Shown here piece by piece: positions 34,001 through 44,606 of a DNA stretch of 64,000 bases. The notes below the pieces were generated by a model. That model did no database searches. It saw only the letters and a list, made by a program, of their open reading frames with translations, and was not told the origin of the DNA. Both the position numbers and the translations under genes were made by a program. The DNA is from Mesostigma viride (Eukaryota; Streptophyta; Mesostigmatophyceae; Mesostigmatales; Mesostigmataceae). How positions within the stretch are numbered: position 1 is the stretch's first letter; each line of letters begins with the position of its first letter. Where the stretch lies: assembly GCA_009746045.1 (NCBI GenBank), contig RPFO01000213.1, positions 12,600,063 to 12,664,062 on the forward strand. The letters run 5' to 3'.

Positions 34001-37000
34001 TAGTATTGTCCACCCAACTTGTCAACCCCTCCATCCCACCCCCAACCCCGGCCCCCAACCCCATGACGTGCGCCCGGCCAACCGCTGTGTCGTTGCCACA
34101 CACCCATGACCAGCACATAGACAGTGAGATCAACCAAGTCTTTTCGCCTTGCTTCTCTGGTCTTTTCGCCTTGCTTTTCTTCGTCTCTCCCCCCCTCCCC
34201 CCCCCCATGACACACACCACCCCCAGGGCGTGCGCCCCGCCATGTCGGACGACCCCACCAACTTCACCGGCATGGGCGACGTCAAGTACCACCTTGGCAC
34301 GTCGTATGACCGCCCGACGCGCGCGGGCAAGCGCATCCACCTCTCCCTGATGGCCAACCCTAGCCACCTGGAGGCGGTCAACCCGGTCGTGATCGGCAAA
34401 GTGCGCGCCAAGCAGCACTACAACCGCGACACCAACCACCACCACACGCTCCCGCTTCTGCTGCACGGCGACGGCTCGTTTGCGGGCCAAGGCATCGTGT
34501 ACGAGACGTTGGATATGGCGCAGCTGCCGGACTACACGGTCGGCGGCACCGTGCACGTGGTCGTCAACAACCAGGTTGGTGATTGGGTGGGTGGGGACGG
34601 GCGACGCGGCTGGTACTACCAACTACCGCTGCCGTTGGTTCTAGCGATGCGGCTGGTACAACCTTGGGAGTCCATGGAGTTGATGTGGACCATGTGGCTT
34701 GCTGTGGCTCGTTGTACAGTGACCATAGGAGGTCGACAGTGACCAAAGGACGTGTACAGTGACCAAAGGACGTGTACAGTGACCGAAGGACGTGCTCAGT
34801 GACCAAAGGATTTGCTCAGTGACCAAAGGACGTGCACAGTGACCAAAGGACATGCACAGTGACCAAAGGACGTGCTCAGTGACGAAAGGACGTGTACAGT
34901 GACTGAAGGACTTGCACAGTGACGAAGGTCAGACTTTTTTTGGTCTGGGGTTGCATGAGTTACGCTGGCAGAATTGGTGTTGATATCCTGCATGGCGTCG
35001 ATCAGCAGGTGGGTGGGCGGTTGGGTACCTCCGCCACATATGCCTACCCCTCACATACAGCACTTGGCTCTTAACTTCGTCACCACTGTATGCATACAGC
35101 ACTTGGCTCTTAACTTGGTCACCACTGTATGCATACAGCACTTGGCTCTTAACTTGGTCACCACTGTATGCATACAGCACTTGGCTCTTAACTTGGTCAC
35201 CACTGTATTATGTATGCGTCATTATCTCGCCCCCTCCCCCCGCAACGTGGCGTCCGCTTGCTAGCTGAATATCATGCACACAAACATTCCCAATAGCCAG
35301 ACACCGCTCATTCATTCCCACACATGGACACCAGACCGTCCATTCACACACATGTACACCAGACCGTCCATTCACACACATGCACACCAGACCGTCCATT
35401 CACACACATGTACACCAGACCGTCCATTCACACACATGTACACCAGACCGTCCATTCACACACATGCACACCAGATGGCATTCTCCTGGATTATTGACGC
35501 ATGTCGCATCGTTCTCTCCCCCCGGCCCCCCATGCCCCGGTGCCCAATCCCCCCACCCCCGCCAGGTGGCGTTCACCACCGACCCCAAGTTCAGCCGCTC
35601 CTCCCAGTACTGCACGGACGTGGCCAAGGCGCTGTCCGCGCCCATCTTCCATGTGAACGGCGACGACATCGAGAGCGTCGCGTACGTGATGGAGCTGGCG
35701 GCCGAATGGCGGCAGCGCTGGAAGGAGGATGTGGTCGTGGACCTGGTCTGCTACCGCCGCTACGGCCACAACGAGATCGACGAGCCGTCCTTCACGCAGC
35801 CGCAGATGTACCAGAAGATCGCCAAGCAGCCCAACGCGCTCAAGGTGGGTGGGGGCAGGGTGGGGGTAAGGGGGGGGTGTTATATGGGAAGTGAGGTGAG
35901 GTATATAGAAGATCGCCAAGCAGCCCAACGAGCTCAAGGTGGGAGGGTGTTTGGGGGGGGGGGGAGAGGTGCGGGGGTAAATAGGAATATATAGAGGATC
36001 GCCGAGCAGCCCAACGCGCTCAAGGTGGGTGCTAGTGGTGTGTGTGTGTGTGTGTGTGTTAGGGTTATGTAGGAAGTCGGGTATGGGGAGTTATATACCG
36101 TAGTGGCTCTTATATCAGTACGCCTAATTATGTACGAATCAACCCCGTACAGGCCGAAAAAAAAACCTCCTTCCGGCCTCGTACATCCCAAGATATCACC
36201 CTCAGATGCTACGATATACGTATGAGGGGCTTCCATATGTTGTCCCTAGGGTACTCCCTCCCAAATATACCTACGATATACCCTTACGATATCCCTACGT
36301 ACACTAAGAAAAAATCCCCCAAACCCCGTACGCGTAACAAAAATCGCTAAAAGCCCTCGTACGATAATTAAGCGTACACATATAAGAGCCACTACGGTAG
36401 TTGGTGTTATATAGAAAGTGAGCTGCAGGTTGGGCCGCCAGGCAGCCCAACGCGCTTGGGGGCGGTCACGCTTGTGTCGTTGTGGATGGGGGTATCCCTC
36501 CTCCCCCCCCCTTTTCTTGCGCCCCAGCCCCCCTTTGTGTGGTGCCCCATCTCCCCTCCCTTGTGCACTCCCCCAGATCTACTGCGAGGGTGCCGTCTTT
36601 CATGTTCCTGACTCACTCCTCACGTCAATATCCTTATTCGCACTCCTCCCCCCCCCCCCCCCCCTTTACCCCCTTTCCCCCCTTTTCAATACTCCCCCAG
36701 ATCTACAGCGACAAGCTGGTCCAGCAGGGGGTCATCACCCCCGAGAAGGTTGCGGAGATGCGTGCGTGGGTGCAGGGCATCTTGGACGCCGAGTTTGAGG
36801 AGAGCAAGACGTACGTGCCGCGCGACCAGGACTGGCTTGCCTCCTACTGGAAGGGCTTCAAGGGGCCGCACCAGCTGTCGCGTATCCGCCACACGGGCGT
36901 GCCCGAGGCGCTGCTCGTCAAGGTGAGCCCGGTCACTTTAATTATAGTGCCGTATAACTACTATTATTGTTGTTGTTGTTGTTGTTATTGTTGTTGTCGT

Positions 37001-40000
37001 TGTTATGGCGCCATATTATAATTTTTATCGTTATTATGATGTTGTTGTGCAGTATGGTCGTAGGGAAAGGGACGGTAGATGGACCCATGGTCGTTTTGTT
37101 GCCTCACAGGCGTGCCCGAGGCGCTGCTCGTCAAGGGGTGGATCACTCTATGTGGCTCTTTCTCACGTACGCTCTATACTTCTTCTGCTTCTTGAGCCTG
37201 CATCGATGCGTGTGCAAGGCGATCACAGCGCTACCCGACGCTGTTATTATTATTAAACCTTGTTTAAAATTTCCTACATTCCTCACGCTCGCTGCGCTGT
37301 GTAACTGATATTTTCACAGGTCGGCAAGGCGATCACCACCCTGCCGGACTGGTTCACCCCCCACAAGGGCATCAAGCGCGTCTACGAGGCGCGCCGCAAG
37401 ATGATCGAGACTGGGACAGGCATCGACTGGGGCATGGCCGAGGCGCTGGCGTTCGGCACGCTGCTGGTGGAGGGCAATGCAGTGCGGCTGTCGGGGCAGG
37501 ATGTGGAGCGTGGGACGTTCAGCCACCGCCACGCGCTGGTGCACGACCAGGTCACCGGCAAGCGGTACAAGCCGCTGGACCATGTGGTGGAGGACCAGGC
37601 CAAGAACTTCTTCACGGTCTGCAACAGGTGGGTGTGGGAAGACGAGAGGAGCCGAGTTGGTGTGGGGGATGGATGTGACGGGGATGTGGGGGGTGGTCTG
37701 TGAATGATCTCTTGTCCCTGCCTCCTTTCCATCCACACCCAAGTCCCTGCCCGAGTTTTCTTCCTGTGGTACACTGAGCTTGTCAAACTATACTCCTTCC
37801 CTAAATTCGTTGCCCTCTCTGTATGCCCTCTCTGCCCACATCTCGCTCGCTGAGTTTGGCATCCTTGGATTGACTGCTGCAACTCCTCCAATCAACTCCC
37901 TTGTGCCCCGCGCGTATTTCCTGCCCCTTTCCCTTTCCCGCCCCCCTCCGTTTCCCACAGCTCCCTCTCTGAGTTTGGCATCCTCGGCTTTGAGCTGGGC
38001 TACTCGATGGAGAACCCGAACGCGTTGGTCTGCTGGGAGGCGCAGTTCGGAGACTTTGCCAACGGTGCGCAGGTCATCATCGACCAGTTCCTGTCGGCCG
38101 GTGAGGCCAAGTGGCTGCGCCAGAGTGGGCTGGTCATGCTGCTGCCGCACGGGTACGATGGCCAGGGGCCCGAGCACAGCTCTGCAAGACTGGAGCGGTT
38201 CCTGCAGGTGGGTGCTCTGGCGAGGCTTTGTTTCATCCACTCCTCTGTCCACGCCTTCAACACTGCCCCCGCCTTCCTTCTCCCCCCACTTCTGACCCTC
38301 TGCGGAGCGGTTCCTGCAGTTGTGGGGTATGTACTAGATTTCTTCTAAGCATGCTCTGTTTTTATGGGACCAGCGGTAGACGGTACAGTAGACTTCTTTT
38401 GACATAGCTCTGTGTAATTGGACCAGCAGTAGGCGGTACTTCGATGTCTGTGTTTTAGGCGCGACAGGGCATGATTGGGGAGCTTCCTGCAGTTGCATGG
38501 GTGGGGAGCACTGGACAAGGCTTTGCGCTTTTCCAGAAGGAGAGAGAGAGGAACTTTTGGGGAAACAAACTTTTCCTTAAACCTAGCTTTTTTTTTCCCT
38601 TTGCACTGTTTTTTTATGTTCTTACCCTTGTTCCGGACCCCCCTCTATCCCCTATTTCTCTATCCCCTGGCTGTGCCAACATCATCGCAAGCCAACCCCC
38701 TTACATTGGGGGTTGCTTTGCAAAGCCGTAGGGTCGCGCCTCTCTCTGTTCCCCCTCCGTGACCTTGCTCCCCCTCATGTGCGCCGCGAGACACAGGGCA
38801 AAACACAGAAAACACTCGCCCCCTGCGTGTGGCGCGGCACCAAGCGCCAGGCTCAACCTTCTATGCTGCTGTAGGACATGTTAGAAAAGGAGGATGTGTC
38901 AAATGGTTTCTATTTCTCACGTGTGATGGGCCGCCGCTGTGGTTGTCTGGCACGTTGCCTGCTGTTCGGGCGGGTTGTTGAGGCCTAAAAGCTATGGGAA
39001 AGGGCCAAGATCTGCTGCCAAGGAGCCATGATAGGCTGCCGTTCCTGTCCCTCTCTTTCCCTTTTTTCGTTGTCTTCCTTGCTGACATGCTCGTGGTTCG
39101 CTGCGACGGCCTGCTTGCCTCATGGTATGGAGGTGCACACGATCCCCCTTTTCTTGCATGGCGCCTCGCCCCTTCTTGTCCCCCCCTTCCCTCCTTGTTT
39201 CCCCCTCACCCCTCACCCCTATTTTCCCTTGCTTCCCCCTCCTTGTCCCTTCTCCCACTGCTCGCTTCTTGCTTTGTCCCATCCCGTCCCGTCCCGCGTC
39301 GCCAGCTGTCGGACGAGCCCGAGGACGTGATCCCTGAGATGGACATTGCCGTCCGCAAGCAGCTGCAGCAGTGCAACTGGCAGATCGTCAACTGCACCAC
39401 GCCCGCAAACTACTTCCACCTGCTGCGCCGACAGGTGGGTCGCTCGCGCACGCAGAGTCCTGGGGGTTGGGCGCCCGCGCACATAGATCCCACAGGTGTG
39501 TCTGTGTGTGTGTGTGCCGCACACCGGGCAATCCATGGGGGTGAATGTCAAGTTGGGTGAGGGCGGCCGTGTGGCCCCGCGCGCTGCACGAGCCTCCCGC
39601 GATGCGTATCTAATCGTTTACATGCCTATTCACCCGGCGACTTGCTTGCTATCTGCGCCCCCGCAGCTCCACCGCGACGTCGGCAAGCCTCCCGCGATGC
39701 ATATGTAATTTGCCACTCGCTTGTTTACTCTTTTTTGTTCGAGGGCTTGATTGCTATCTACGCCCGCTTGCTTTTTGCGCCCCCGCAGCTCCACCGCGAC
39801 TTCCGCAAGCCGCTCGTCGTCATGTCCCCCAAGAACCTGCTGCGCCACCCCGAGTGCAAGTCGGACCTGGGCGACTTTGACGACGTGATGGGCCACCCGG
39901 GCAGCGACCGTCAGGGCACGCGCTTCAAGCGGCTGATCAAGGACGAGGGCAACCATGGGGACGTGGAGACCGGCTTCAAGCGCATCATCTTCTGCTCCGG

Positions 40001-41753
40001 CAAGGTATGAGAGGGTCTGACATGATCACTGGCGTATGGGGGGTCATTATTCTGTACTGGGTATGTGATGAAGCCAGGAAAGCGTCTGCTTGGTGTGGAG
40101 ACCAGGTTCAAGCGCCTCAACTTCTGCTCCGGCAAGGAGAGGGAGGGACTTGAGCTGTGCATAAGGCTTAGGACTAGTGAAACTTGTGATTTAACGTTGT
40201 CTCATTGGTGGGATGGCAGTTTTACGGTTCCGCCAGGGTGACGGAGGAAAGAGGACTGATAGGGAGAAGTAGATGGATATGGTTCGGTTGGAAATGGATA
40301 GAAATGGATAGATGTGGGTAGATATGGATACCGATACAAGTACTGGAGAGCTTGCCGATCACCGGCTTCAAGCGCCTCGTGTTCTGCTGTCACTCGCCCC
40401 ATGCTCTGCGCCTCGTGCTCTGCTGTCACTTGCCGCGGCACACGACGCCATTAGCAGTGGCATGGGCACCGTGTTGCGTCCACGAATGGGGCGGGCAATT
40501 ACATCAGCTTGCGTCTACGCACCAAATCTCCCACTCCACCCACCCACCCACCCAGAAATTCTTTTTTCTCACTCTCTCATCCCCGGCCAGTTGTTTACGT
40601 CCTTGTGCCATCTATCAGACGCAGAGTACACCACTTCCTGCTTTCAAGCCCCCCAGACCTCCCCAACCACCTCCTGCCCCCCAACTTGCCCTCCCCCTTT
40701 CCCAGCTCCACCACGACCCAACATGATGCATGCCCGTTGTCCCCCCCCCCCCTTCTTCCCTTTCCCTTCCCTCCCCAACGACCTGCCCTCCCATTTCCCA
40801 TCTAAATACCCTATACCCCCCAATAAACCCCCCGTACGCCCCACTCCCCTCAACCATCCCCAGCTCTACTACGACCTGAACGAGAAGCGGCGCACGATGG
40901 GCCTGCAGGACAAGATCGCCATTGTGCGCATCGAGCAGCTGCACCCGTTCCCGTGGGACCTGGTCGAGCGCGAGCTCAACCGATACCAGGGTGGGTTGTG
41001 CAGTACGGTATCGTATAGTATAGTACAGCCTATAGTGACCGCAGGACAAGGTGGCGTGATGCAGAGAAGGCCTGGCGGGGTGCGAGCTCAACCGGTACCA
41101 GCATGAGTGAACACTAGGTATCAATGAGACAACCAGCGAATTATAGAAATCTGGAGAATCCGGACCATGGTAGCTCGCGTCTGGTGTTTTCTTTCTAGAG
41201 TATCCATTCTAGAGTATCCATTCTAGAGTGTCCATTCTAGAGTATCCTTTCGAGAGTATCCATTTCTACTTCCCATGGCTCTTATCCATTACTCTTGACA
41301 CCCATGCTTTTGGATGACATCATCTTCGGGCCATGCTAACGGCATGCGTGGATGACCGCCTGGCCATGCTAACGGCATGCGTGGATGACCGCCTGGCCAT
41401 GCTAACGGCATGCGTGGATGACCGCCATATCGTCGAGATCGTGCGATGCCCAGGAGGAGCCTTGCAGTAAGGTTCTCCTCTCTTACATTTTATCGTTTTC
41501 CTTATTTCACGGGCTCTTCCCTCCCCCCCCCCTAATAGGCGCGGAGATCATGTGGTGCCAGGAGGAGCCGCGCAACATGGGCGCGTGGTTCTACATGCAC
41601 CCGCGCTTCAACACGGTGCTGCGCAAGATGGGCCGCGAGGGCGAGCCCATCCGCTACCTGGGGCGCAAGTCGGCCGCGTCGCCCGCCACGGGCTTCCCCG
41701 AGTTCCACCGCAACGAGCAGAACTTTATCGTGACCGAGGCCATGGTCATGTAA
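31044..41753 (+). CDS. 2-oxoglutarate dehydrogenase E1 component (12 exons)
   Basis: Exons: 31044-31606, 32528-32795, 33276-33527, 34227-34574, 35566-35844, 36701-36922, 37320-37627, 37961-38207, 39306-39434, 39789-40004, 40864-40990, 41539-41753. All phases agree and give 1057 aa; plant E1 is about 1020. The N-terminus is an Arg-rich mitochondrial presequence ([15 protein letters not shown]) followed by a Pro run. The E1 landmarks are in order: [53 protein letters not shown], the thiamine diphosphate site [10 protein letters not shown] (441-450) ending in [108 protein letters not shown] and [11 protein letters not shown]. It is the thiamine-dependent decarboxylase of the mitochondrial TCA-cycle complex, working with E2 and E3. 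Exon edges are echoed in nearly every intron. Confidence 0.98.
32893..32936 (+). repeat. Decayed copy of OGDH exon 2 end
   Basis: ggagcagcggcgccacgcaa and the following agaaaggtgg copy the exon 2 edge and donor at 32764-32800. A poly-G run follows at 32959-32985. Confidence 0.75.
33144..33172 (+). repeat. Decayed copy of OGDH exon 3 start, in intron 2
   Basis: gcttctcgaccgcctcatgt precedes the true exon 3 start, which reads ctcctcgaccgcctcatgtg. The copy lacks a strong acceptor. Confidence 0.75.
33724..33916 (+). repeat. 63-bp AT-rich repeat, about three copies, OGDH intron 3
   Basis: tttcattagatattggttac recurs at 33728, 33791 and 33854. Confidence 0.95.
34728..34930 (+). repeat. 20-bp minisatellite, about 10 copies, OGDH intron 4
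   Basis: The unit is a variant of cagtgaccaaaggacgtgta. Confidence 0.95.
35053..35208 (+). repeat. 39-bp minisatellite, four copies, OGDH intron 4
   Basis: The unit starts cagcacttggctcttaactt and ends at tgtatgcata. Confidence 0.95.
35325..35482 (+). repeat. 28-bp minisatellite, 5-6 copies, OGDH intron 4
   Basis: The unit includes accagaccgtccattcacac. The array ends about 85 bp before the exon 5 acceptor. Confidence 0.95.
35905..36462 (+). repeat. Three copies of the OGDH exon 5 end with donor
   Basis: The exon 5 edge gatcgccaagcagcccaacg with ctcaag|gtgggt (35818-35850) recurs at 35909-35946 and 35996-36031 with donors intact, and degraded at 36428-36460. Between the last two lie a GT run and an AT-rich stretch. 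Confidence 0.92.
36573..36595 (+). repeat. Copy of the OGDH exon 6 acceptor
   Basis: cccccagatctactgcgagg lies 120 bp before the true cccccag|atctacagcgac. Its frame leads away from conserved E1 sequence. Confidence 0.75.
37107..37140 (+). repeat. Copy of the OGDH exon 6 end in intron 6
   Basis: ggcgtgcccgaggcgctgct with cgtcaagg is identical to the exon edge at 36896-36923, but the donor GTGAGC is replaced by GGGTGG. Confidence 0.95.
37838..37872 (+). repeat. Copy of the OGDH exon 8 start in intron 7
   Basis: ctgagtttggcatccttgga copies the exon 8 edge ctgagtttggcatcctcggc, about 120 bp upstream. Confidence 0.9.
38298..38506 (+). repeat. Two decayed copies of the OGDH exon 8 end
   Basis: ggagcggttcctgcagttgt at 38306-38325 and gagcttcctgcagttgcatg near 38480 copy ggagcggttcctgcaggtgg at 38194-38213, with the donor GT lost or shifted. 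Confidence 0.8.
39585..39705 (+). repeat. Copies of the OGDH exon 10 start in intron 9
   Basis: ccgcagctccaccgcgacgt at 39662-39681 matches the exon 10 acceptor and start (39783-39802) apart from gt replacing tt near its end. An older relic of the next segment (cctcccgcgatgcgtatc) lies near 39594. Confidence 0.9.
40100..40392 (+). repeat. Two copies of the OGDH exon 10 end
   Basis: The edge ggcttcaagcgcatcatctt is echoed at 40103-40137 and 40361-40390. The first keeps ctgctccggcaag but has lost the GT donor. Confidence 0.9.
41075..41108 (+). repeat. Copy of the OGDH exon 11 end
   Basis: gcgagctcaaccggtaccag copies gcgagctcaaccgataccag at 40970-40989. Confidence 0.9.
41200..41430 (+). repeat. 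Two small minisatellites in OGDH intron 11
   Basis: tagagtatccattc repeats four to five times at 41200-41265. A 32-bp unit containing ccatgctaacggcatgcgtg repeats three times at 41330-41425. Confidence 0.92.
41427..41470 (+). repeat. Copy of the OGDH exon 12 start
   Basis: gagatcgtgcgatgcccagg and aggagccttgcag mirror the exon 12 start, which encodes EIMWCQEEP. Confidence 0.8.
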
Positions 41754-42585
41754 GCGACATGGTTTCTTTATAGTGACCGACCATCATTGCGTGCCACCGC
41801 AACGAGCAGAACTTTCTTATGACCAAGGCCGTGGTCATGTAGATGGTTTCATGGGCATATTATGAATTATAGTCAAGGAGGCCATGGTCTTGGAAGGGGT
41901 TGCACAGGCAGATTTCATTAGCAATCAAAACGCTGGTTATCCACCTGTAAACTTGCCTATGAGTGGAGATCTTCATTTGACCCAGGCGATGGCCTTTTGA
42001 AAAGTCGTAGGGTTGGCCATGGATGGGTGCCAAGGCTAGTCAGTCATGCGCCTCCAGTGGTGGACCAAGGAGCCCAACATTAGTGGGAGGACAGCATCCG
42101 TTGCCACCTGGACATGGTCGTTATGTGACGGCTGCATGGCCAAGCTTTCTAAAGTGAAAGGCAATGATCTTGTCATGAGTTAGTCAACGAGTCGCATGGC
42201 CCTGCTGGTCATGTAAGTTGGTAGAGCTGGTGGCTGTGTATATAGTGGCAACGAGGCTTATTTCTCGATGAACTTTCTCAAAGATGTCGTCTTTCGATGG
42301 CAGCTTGCATAGCCCTGAGATTGTGAGGACGCTGCATTTTTATGCTACGCATACATAGTTGTCTCACTTAATATGATGGCTAAAAAATAAATGATCATTC
42401 TTATGCCAAATGAAATGCCTTGGGCATTAAGGTGGTAATTAGTAAGAACATATATCTCCGTGGGGAGCATATGTAACACATATCCCTGAGAAGGGGCTTA
42501 TGGTTTTTAATACATTGTATGGGACGTCTAGGATTTTCTAGACTAGCTTAGATAACAACTAGGATTTTCTAGACTAGCTTAGAAT
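41754..42585. other. OGDH 3' flank; echo of the last exon, then no gene
   Basis: At 41793-41842 lies a copy of the last exon end (cgcaacgagcagaacttt onward) ending in its own in-frame TAG, with a shorter relic at 41875-41892. The rest (to 42585) is AT-richer and shows no gene; it should include the OGDH 3' UTR. Confidence 0.6.
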
Positions 42586-42589
42586 TTTA

Positions 42590-42660
42590 GCTTAGTTAGG
42601 TTTCGCGGCTTCGCTCACCTCAGTCCATCAAGCATGGGAATGCATGCTACATGATTATTA
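42590..42660 (+). repeat. Outer left inverted arm
   Basis: ggtttcgcggcttcgctcac and tccatcaagca pair in inverse orientation with 46385-46475. Confidence 0.75.
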
Positions 42661-42805
42661 GGCACAGGCGCCTGGGCCTAGCCTGGCACCTTGAACGCAC
42701 AGATCAGGTAGACACGGTGGATAGCTTGAGCAGCAGGCACCAAGCCCACCCAACCTGGGCGTTTTGTTCTCACATGGCGTGCCCCGGGCCGCGCTCGGCC
42801 CGGGG

Positions 42806-43185
42806 CGCGCCATTAATTAATTAATTAATTAAACTCGTGCTCCCGTTGGGGAGTCACGGAGCACCGAAGTGCTTTTAATCCCTGTGTGTGCACTACAGGA
42901 GAAAGGGCAGAGACCCCCAGTCTCCTTCATGCCTAAGGCATGCCACAGCTGCAATCGGGCGCGGCTAGCTAAAAAAGGACAGGCTAACGATCCGGCAAAC
43001 TGTGGGTGCAATAAGACCCATGTGAGCATGTCATAGCAAGGAGCGTGGGCAAGTAATCTGAACATAGCCAGGGCGTAGCATGGCTGTACTAGAACTAGGC
43101 TAAGGCTATGGCTGGTTGTGTACCGTGCGTTGGCGGCACGTGACTAGGTTTGTTGGCACAGCTAGGCAAACATTCTAGGCATGGC
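42806..43185 (+). repeat. Inner left inverted arm, preceded by (TTAA)n
   Basis: A 22-bp ATTA run is followed by the arm beginning cgtgctcccgttggggagtc and ending in aggcaaacattctaggc. Its reverse complement is 45690-46107; solo relatives are at 10355, 46737 and 48335. Confidence 0.88.
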
Positions 43186-43235
43186 TGCCTTAGCGACAGT
43201 GACTCCAATGGTTACAAGCTAGGGCTATTGCTGTT

Positions 43236-44606
43236 CTAGCCCGCTGGGGGCGTCCACATCTTGTGGTTGATCATCAGGTCCCCGCCCCTCCAGTACACCT
43301 TGGGCTTCTGGGGGTCCTGCTTATGGCGGAGGTATTCCGGCCACAGGTCGCGTCGCTGCTGTTGCTGAGCGGGGGTTAGGTCGTCATCCAGCGTCCAGGT
43401 GAGGTCGTGCAACCGCTTGCGACGAGAGAGGAACCGCTGCTTATCCTCAGGGGAGAGGAAGGTGAGCAGGACTGGTGGGGTGGCCGCCTTGTCCCGTGAG
43501 TGGGGAAGGCGGTGGCACCCACGCAGTTCTACCTCACCTACCAGGCCCATGAGGGTAAGAAGCTGTTTCTTGATCTCGTCAGCAAGGGAGGTTGACGTCT
43601 CACCTGGCTTCTGGGGGAAGCGACGTAGCACCACTCGGCACTCGCGGCGAGCGCGATCGGTGACCTCCCGTTGCTGGGCCTGGCGGTGGTCCTCCAGCTC
43701 CTGGAGCTTCGTGGCGATGGCGTCGGTGGTGGAGGCGGTCGCTGTCCGCAGCAGGTCCGCGTAGGAGAGCGGGAGGTCTCCAGCATCCTGCCGGGGTGGC
43801 TGGGAGGCAATGGTGGCCGTCTGCTCCGCTAGCTTTGGGACCTGTGTGGCCAGGGCCTCGGTGTGGGCGGTGATGGCCTCAAGCTTCTTCATGAGCACGC
43901 CGCACTTGCCTTCCACCTGGTTAAGGCGAGAGACAAGTGCAGCATGCGTTTCCGAAGCCTGCGCCGCGGTGTGTAGCGCCGTGAACTGTGGTTGTAGCTT
44001 GTGGACGACCTTGGTTTCCACGTTGGAGACCCGGGCCTCGACCGTGTTGAGCGTGGTGTTCAGCGAGGTCATCTTCTCGGCCAGCGGCCAGGTCACGTGC
44101 TCCTCCAGCACTGCGCGGATGTCATCCTTGCAGAGGGAGGAAGCCGATGGGGCTGCCGGCTGTGCGGGGGCTGGGGCGTTGAGTGCGTTCCAAAGTTCTC
44201 TGTGGATGGCGCCGAAGCTGCGCTGGTAGTAGCTGGTCAAGATAGACTCGCGTTGGCGGGATTCGGCACAGGTGTAGAGCCAGGACGTGTCGCGGTAGTC
44301 GATAGCCGCCCTTGTCCAGGGCACAAAGAGCTTCCGCTCCTGTGTGAGGAACTGGAGAACTTCGACGACTTCCTGCGGCGACAGCTGCTGCCACTCGAGG
44401 AGGGAGAACATTCCGTCGCCGGGCAAGAATTTGCTCCATTTGTGGCGATCGTGGCATGGTTTCTTGGGCTCAGGCGAGGCGCTTGGCGAGGGCTTGGCGG
44501 GTAAGCCTGGCGGCTGGACAATGGCGAGGGCGAGAGGGTTGGGATGGGCGCTGGGAAGCTGTGCCAGCTCCTTTTCCAGCCCTCGTTTTGCTTTGGTAGT
44601 CGTCAT
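43236..44606 (-). CDS. L1-ORF1p-like protein of a mobile element
   Basis: Intact uninterrupted frame of 456 aa starting MTTTKAKRGLEK. A Pro-rich N-terminus is followed by a conserved block (WSKFLPGDGMFSLLEWQQL) and a long heptad-rich coiled coil (about residues 165-265). Then come an RRM-like domain (ECRVVLRRFPQKPG, LRGCHRLPHS, VLLTFLSPEDKQRFLSRRK) and a C-terminal basic segment (LTPAQQQQRRDLWPEYLR, VYWRGGDLMINHK). This order (coiled coil, RRM, CTD) is that of LINE-1 ORF1 RNA-binding chaperones. No ORF2 with endonuclease or reverse transcriptase follows; the stop lies 50 bp from the inverted arm. A diverged copy of the same gene lies at 47405-49700. Confidence 0.65.
   Translation of the reverse strand: MTTTKAKRGLEKELAQLPSAHPNPLALAIVQPPGLPAKPSPSASPEPKKPCHDRHKWSKFLPGDGMFSLLEWQQLSPQEVVEVLQFLTQERKLFVPWTRAAIDYRDTSWLYTCAESRQRESILTSYYQRSFGAIHRELWNALNAPAPAQPAAPSASSLCKDDIRAVLEEHVTWPLAEKMTSLNTTLNTVEARVSNVETKVVHKLQPQFTALHTAAQASETHAALVSRLNQVEGKCGVLMKKLEAITAHTEALATQVPKLAEQTATIASQPPRQDAGDLPLSYADLLRTATASTTDAIATKLQELEDHRQAQQREVTDRARRECRVVLRRFPQKPGETSTSLADEIKKQLLTLMGLVGEVELRGCHRLPHSRDKAATPPVLLTFLSPEDKQRFLSRRKRLHDLTWTLDDDLTPAQQQQRRDLWPEYLRHKQDPQKPKVYWRGGDLMINHKMWTPPAG

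Noticed and set aside
34728-35482. CRISPR-like regular repeats
   Set aside because: These are head-to-tail minisatellites without unique spacers, in an intron of a eukaryotic gene.
36573-36700. Alternative start of OGDH exon 6 at the upstream cccccag copy
   Set aside because: It would add sequence unlike E1 between conserved segments; the downstream acceptor joins in phase to conserved E1 residues.
44001-44504. Plus-strand ORF of 167 codons
   Set aside because: It is antisense to the ORF1-like gene, whose domain order is recognisable.
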